From positions 1 through 14,240 of the forward strand of contig JAKSCY010000105.1 in NCBI GenBank assembly GCA_022360355.1: a stretch of 14,240 nucleotides of DNA. Direction: 5' to 3'. A model generated the notes under the pieces. It had not been told where the DNA came from. It saw nothing but the letters and a program-made list of their open reading frames with translations, and did no database searches. Origin of the DNA: Chlorobiales bacterium (GTDB taxonomy: Bacteria; Bacteroidota; Chlorobiia; Chlorobiales; Chlorobiaceae). Made by a program: the position numbers and the translations under genes. Position 1 is the first letter of the stretch. Each line of letters starts with the position of its first letter. This document shows positions 13,630 to 14,240 of the stretch, one piece after another.

Positions 13630-13673
13630 GCTTATCCTGCTATCCAGCCATCGAGCGATCCGGCTATCAAGCC
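13630..13673. repeat. Degenerate octamer tandem array (consensus NGCTATCC)
   Basis: Five consecutive 8-base units, gCTTATCC, tGCTATCC, aGCCATCG, aGCGATCC and gGCTATCA, followed by a partial aGCC. The array ends four bases before the stop codon of the SdhE/HdrB-like gene, in the 184-base gap to hemE. Each complete unit differs from the consensus GCTATCC core by at most two bases. No terminator with a T-run was found in the gap. A weak AAGC-TAC-GCTT hairpin followed by T's near 13582-13597 reads on the plus strand, where there is no gene for it to serve. Confidence 0.5.
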
Positions 13674-13676
13674 TTT

Positions 13677-14240
13677 TCATGTCACGATATGACGCTTTAT
13701 ACCCAGTTGGCGGGGCGTATACCCCAGCGCGAGCCCAACCATTTCGGAGAGATGAAAGACCGGAATGGACTTTTTGATATTTGCCTGCTTCAGGGCCTTT
13801 GCCTGATAACTGTCCAGCACGGTGTGACAGAGCGGGCAGGGCGTCACAATAAAATCGGCTTTGGATTCGATCGCCTCCCCGAGAGCTTCCGCCGCAATAT
13901 TCAACGACTCCTCTTCAGCAACGAGGAGCGTGTGGAAACCACAGCATTTGTTTTTGTGCTCGTAAGGAATGACTTTTCCGCCAAGCGCCTCGACAAGCTT
14001 ATCCAGAGAGGTAGGCTCCAAGGGATCGTCCTTGCCAAGTATGGTTGACGGACGCAGAATATGACATCCGTAAAAAGGAGCGATTTTATAGTTTGTCAAG
14101 GGAACCTTGACCTTTTCACTGATCTTGTCGAGGCCAACATCCTCGTTGAGCACCCAGAGAAGGTGCCTTACCTCCGATGTCCCCTTGTATTCGAGGCTTT
14201 CTTTTTGCAAAATACCGTTAACCTCGTCACGAAGAGCTTC
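13677..14240 (-). CDS. CCG-domain iron-sulfur subunit, SdhE/HdrB type (5' end outside window)
   Basis: 187 C-terminal residues. The frame stays open to the window edge (entering with EALRDEVNGILQKESLEYKG), so the start lies beyond 14240 and a TTG at 14210 is not the real start. The fragment holds a complete second cysteine-rich CCG domain: C in FYGCHILRP, 39 residues, CCG (KCCGFHT), 33 residues, CPLC. This C-x39-CCG-x33-CxxC pattern binds the non-cubane [4Fe-4S] cluster in heterodisulfide reductase subunit B and is shared by subunit E of SdhABE-type succinate:quinone reductases. In a green sulfur bacterium the SdhE/fumarate reductase role (reverse TCA cycle) is attractive, but no SdhA or SdhB partner is in view, so HdrB-like proteins of other complexes remain possible. 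hemE follows on the same strand after 184 bases. Confidence 0.85.
   Translation of the reverse strand, partial: EALRDEVNGILQKESLEYKGTSEVRHLLWVLNEDVGLDKISEKVKVPLTNYKIAPFYGCHILRPSTILGKDDPLEPTSLDKLVEALGGKVIPYEHKNKCCGFHTLLVAEEESLNIAAEALGEAIESKADFIVTPCPLCHTVLDSYQAKALKQANIKKSIPVFHLSEMVGLALGYTPRQLGIKRHIVT

Noticed and set aside
13630..13673. Octamer array as a possible CRISPR
   Set aside because: Units are 8 bases, contiguous and degenerate, with no spacers and no cas genes nearby.
13545..14048. Plus-strand reading frame of 167 codons over the SdhE/HdrB-like gene
   Set aside because: Antisense to the CCG domain; no family resemblance.

Overview
The window looks like ordinary chromosomal backbone of a green sulfur bacterium (Chlorobiaceae; Chlorobium/Prosthecochloris-like). 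This is inferred from moderate GC, an atpA-atpG pair detached from the other ATP synthase genes, weak or absent Shine-Dalgarno sequences before several housekeeping genes, and a CCG-domain SdhE/HdrB-type subunit next to hemE. No phage, insertion sequence, tRNA, rRNA or CRISPR array was seen.

Layout. Left edge, minus strand: the 5' end of atpG (cut by the window) and complete atpA, read from a promoter region shared with divergent thrB. Plus strand, 2039-7413: thrB and thrC (last two steps of threonine synthesis, 10 bases apart), then a PlsC-type acyltransferase, then a soluble two-PAS hybrid histidine kinase with its own receiver domain. Minus strand, 10193 down to 7420: gmhA (heptose synthesis for LPS), ribH (riboflavin synthesis), a four-helix membrane protein of unknown function and a two-domain AhpD-like protein. 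This last gene meets the kinase gene tail to tail with six bases between them. Plus strand, 10498-11367: a tandem universal stress protein with an unusual leader. Minus strand, right end: a voltage-gated potassium-channel homologue, hemE with a clear intrinsic terminator, and the 3' part of an SdhE/HdrB-like iron-sulfur subunit running off the window.

The genes serve unrelated core functions: ATP synthesis, threonine, phospholipid, LPS heptose, flavin and tetrapyrrole synthesis, and probably succinate/fumarate redox chemistry. Sensing, stress and ion-channel genes are interspersed. I see no coherent multi-gene novel system. The most interesting signals are small. They are an ATG-TAA start-stop mini-ORF with the only good ribosome-binding site before the stress-protein gene, a roughly 96-base imperfect palindrome overlapping the zinc-ribbon end of the channel gene, a degenerate octamer tandem array beside the SdhE-like gene, a recurring intergenic AGTGACGAGT motif, and a cysteine-patterned PAS domain in the kinase.
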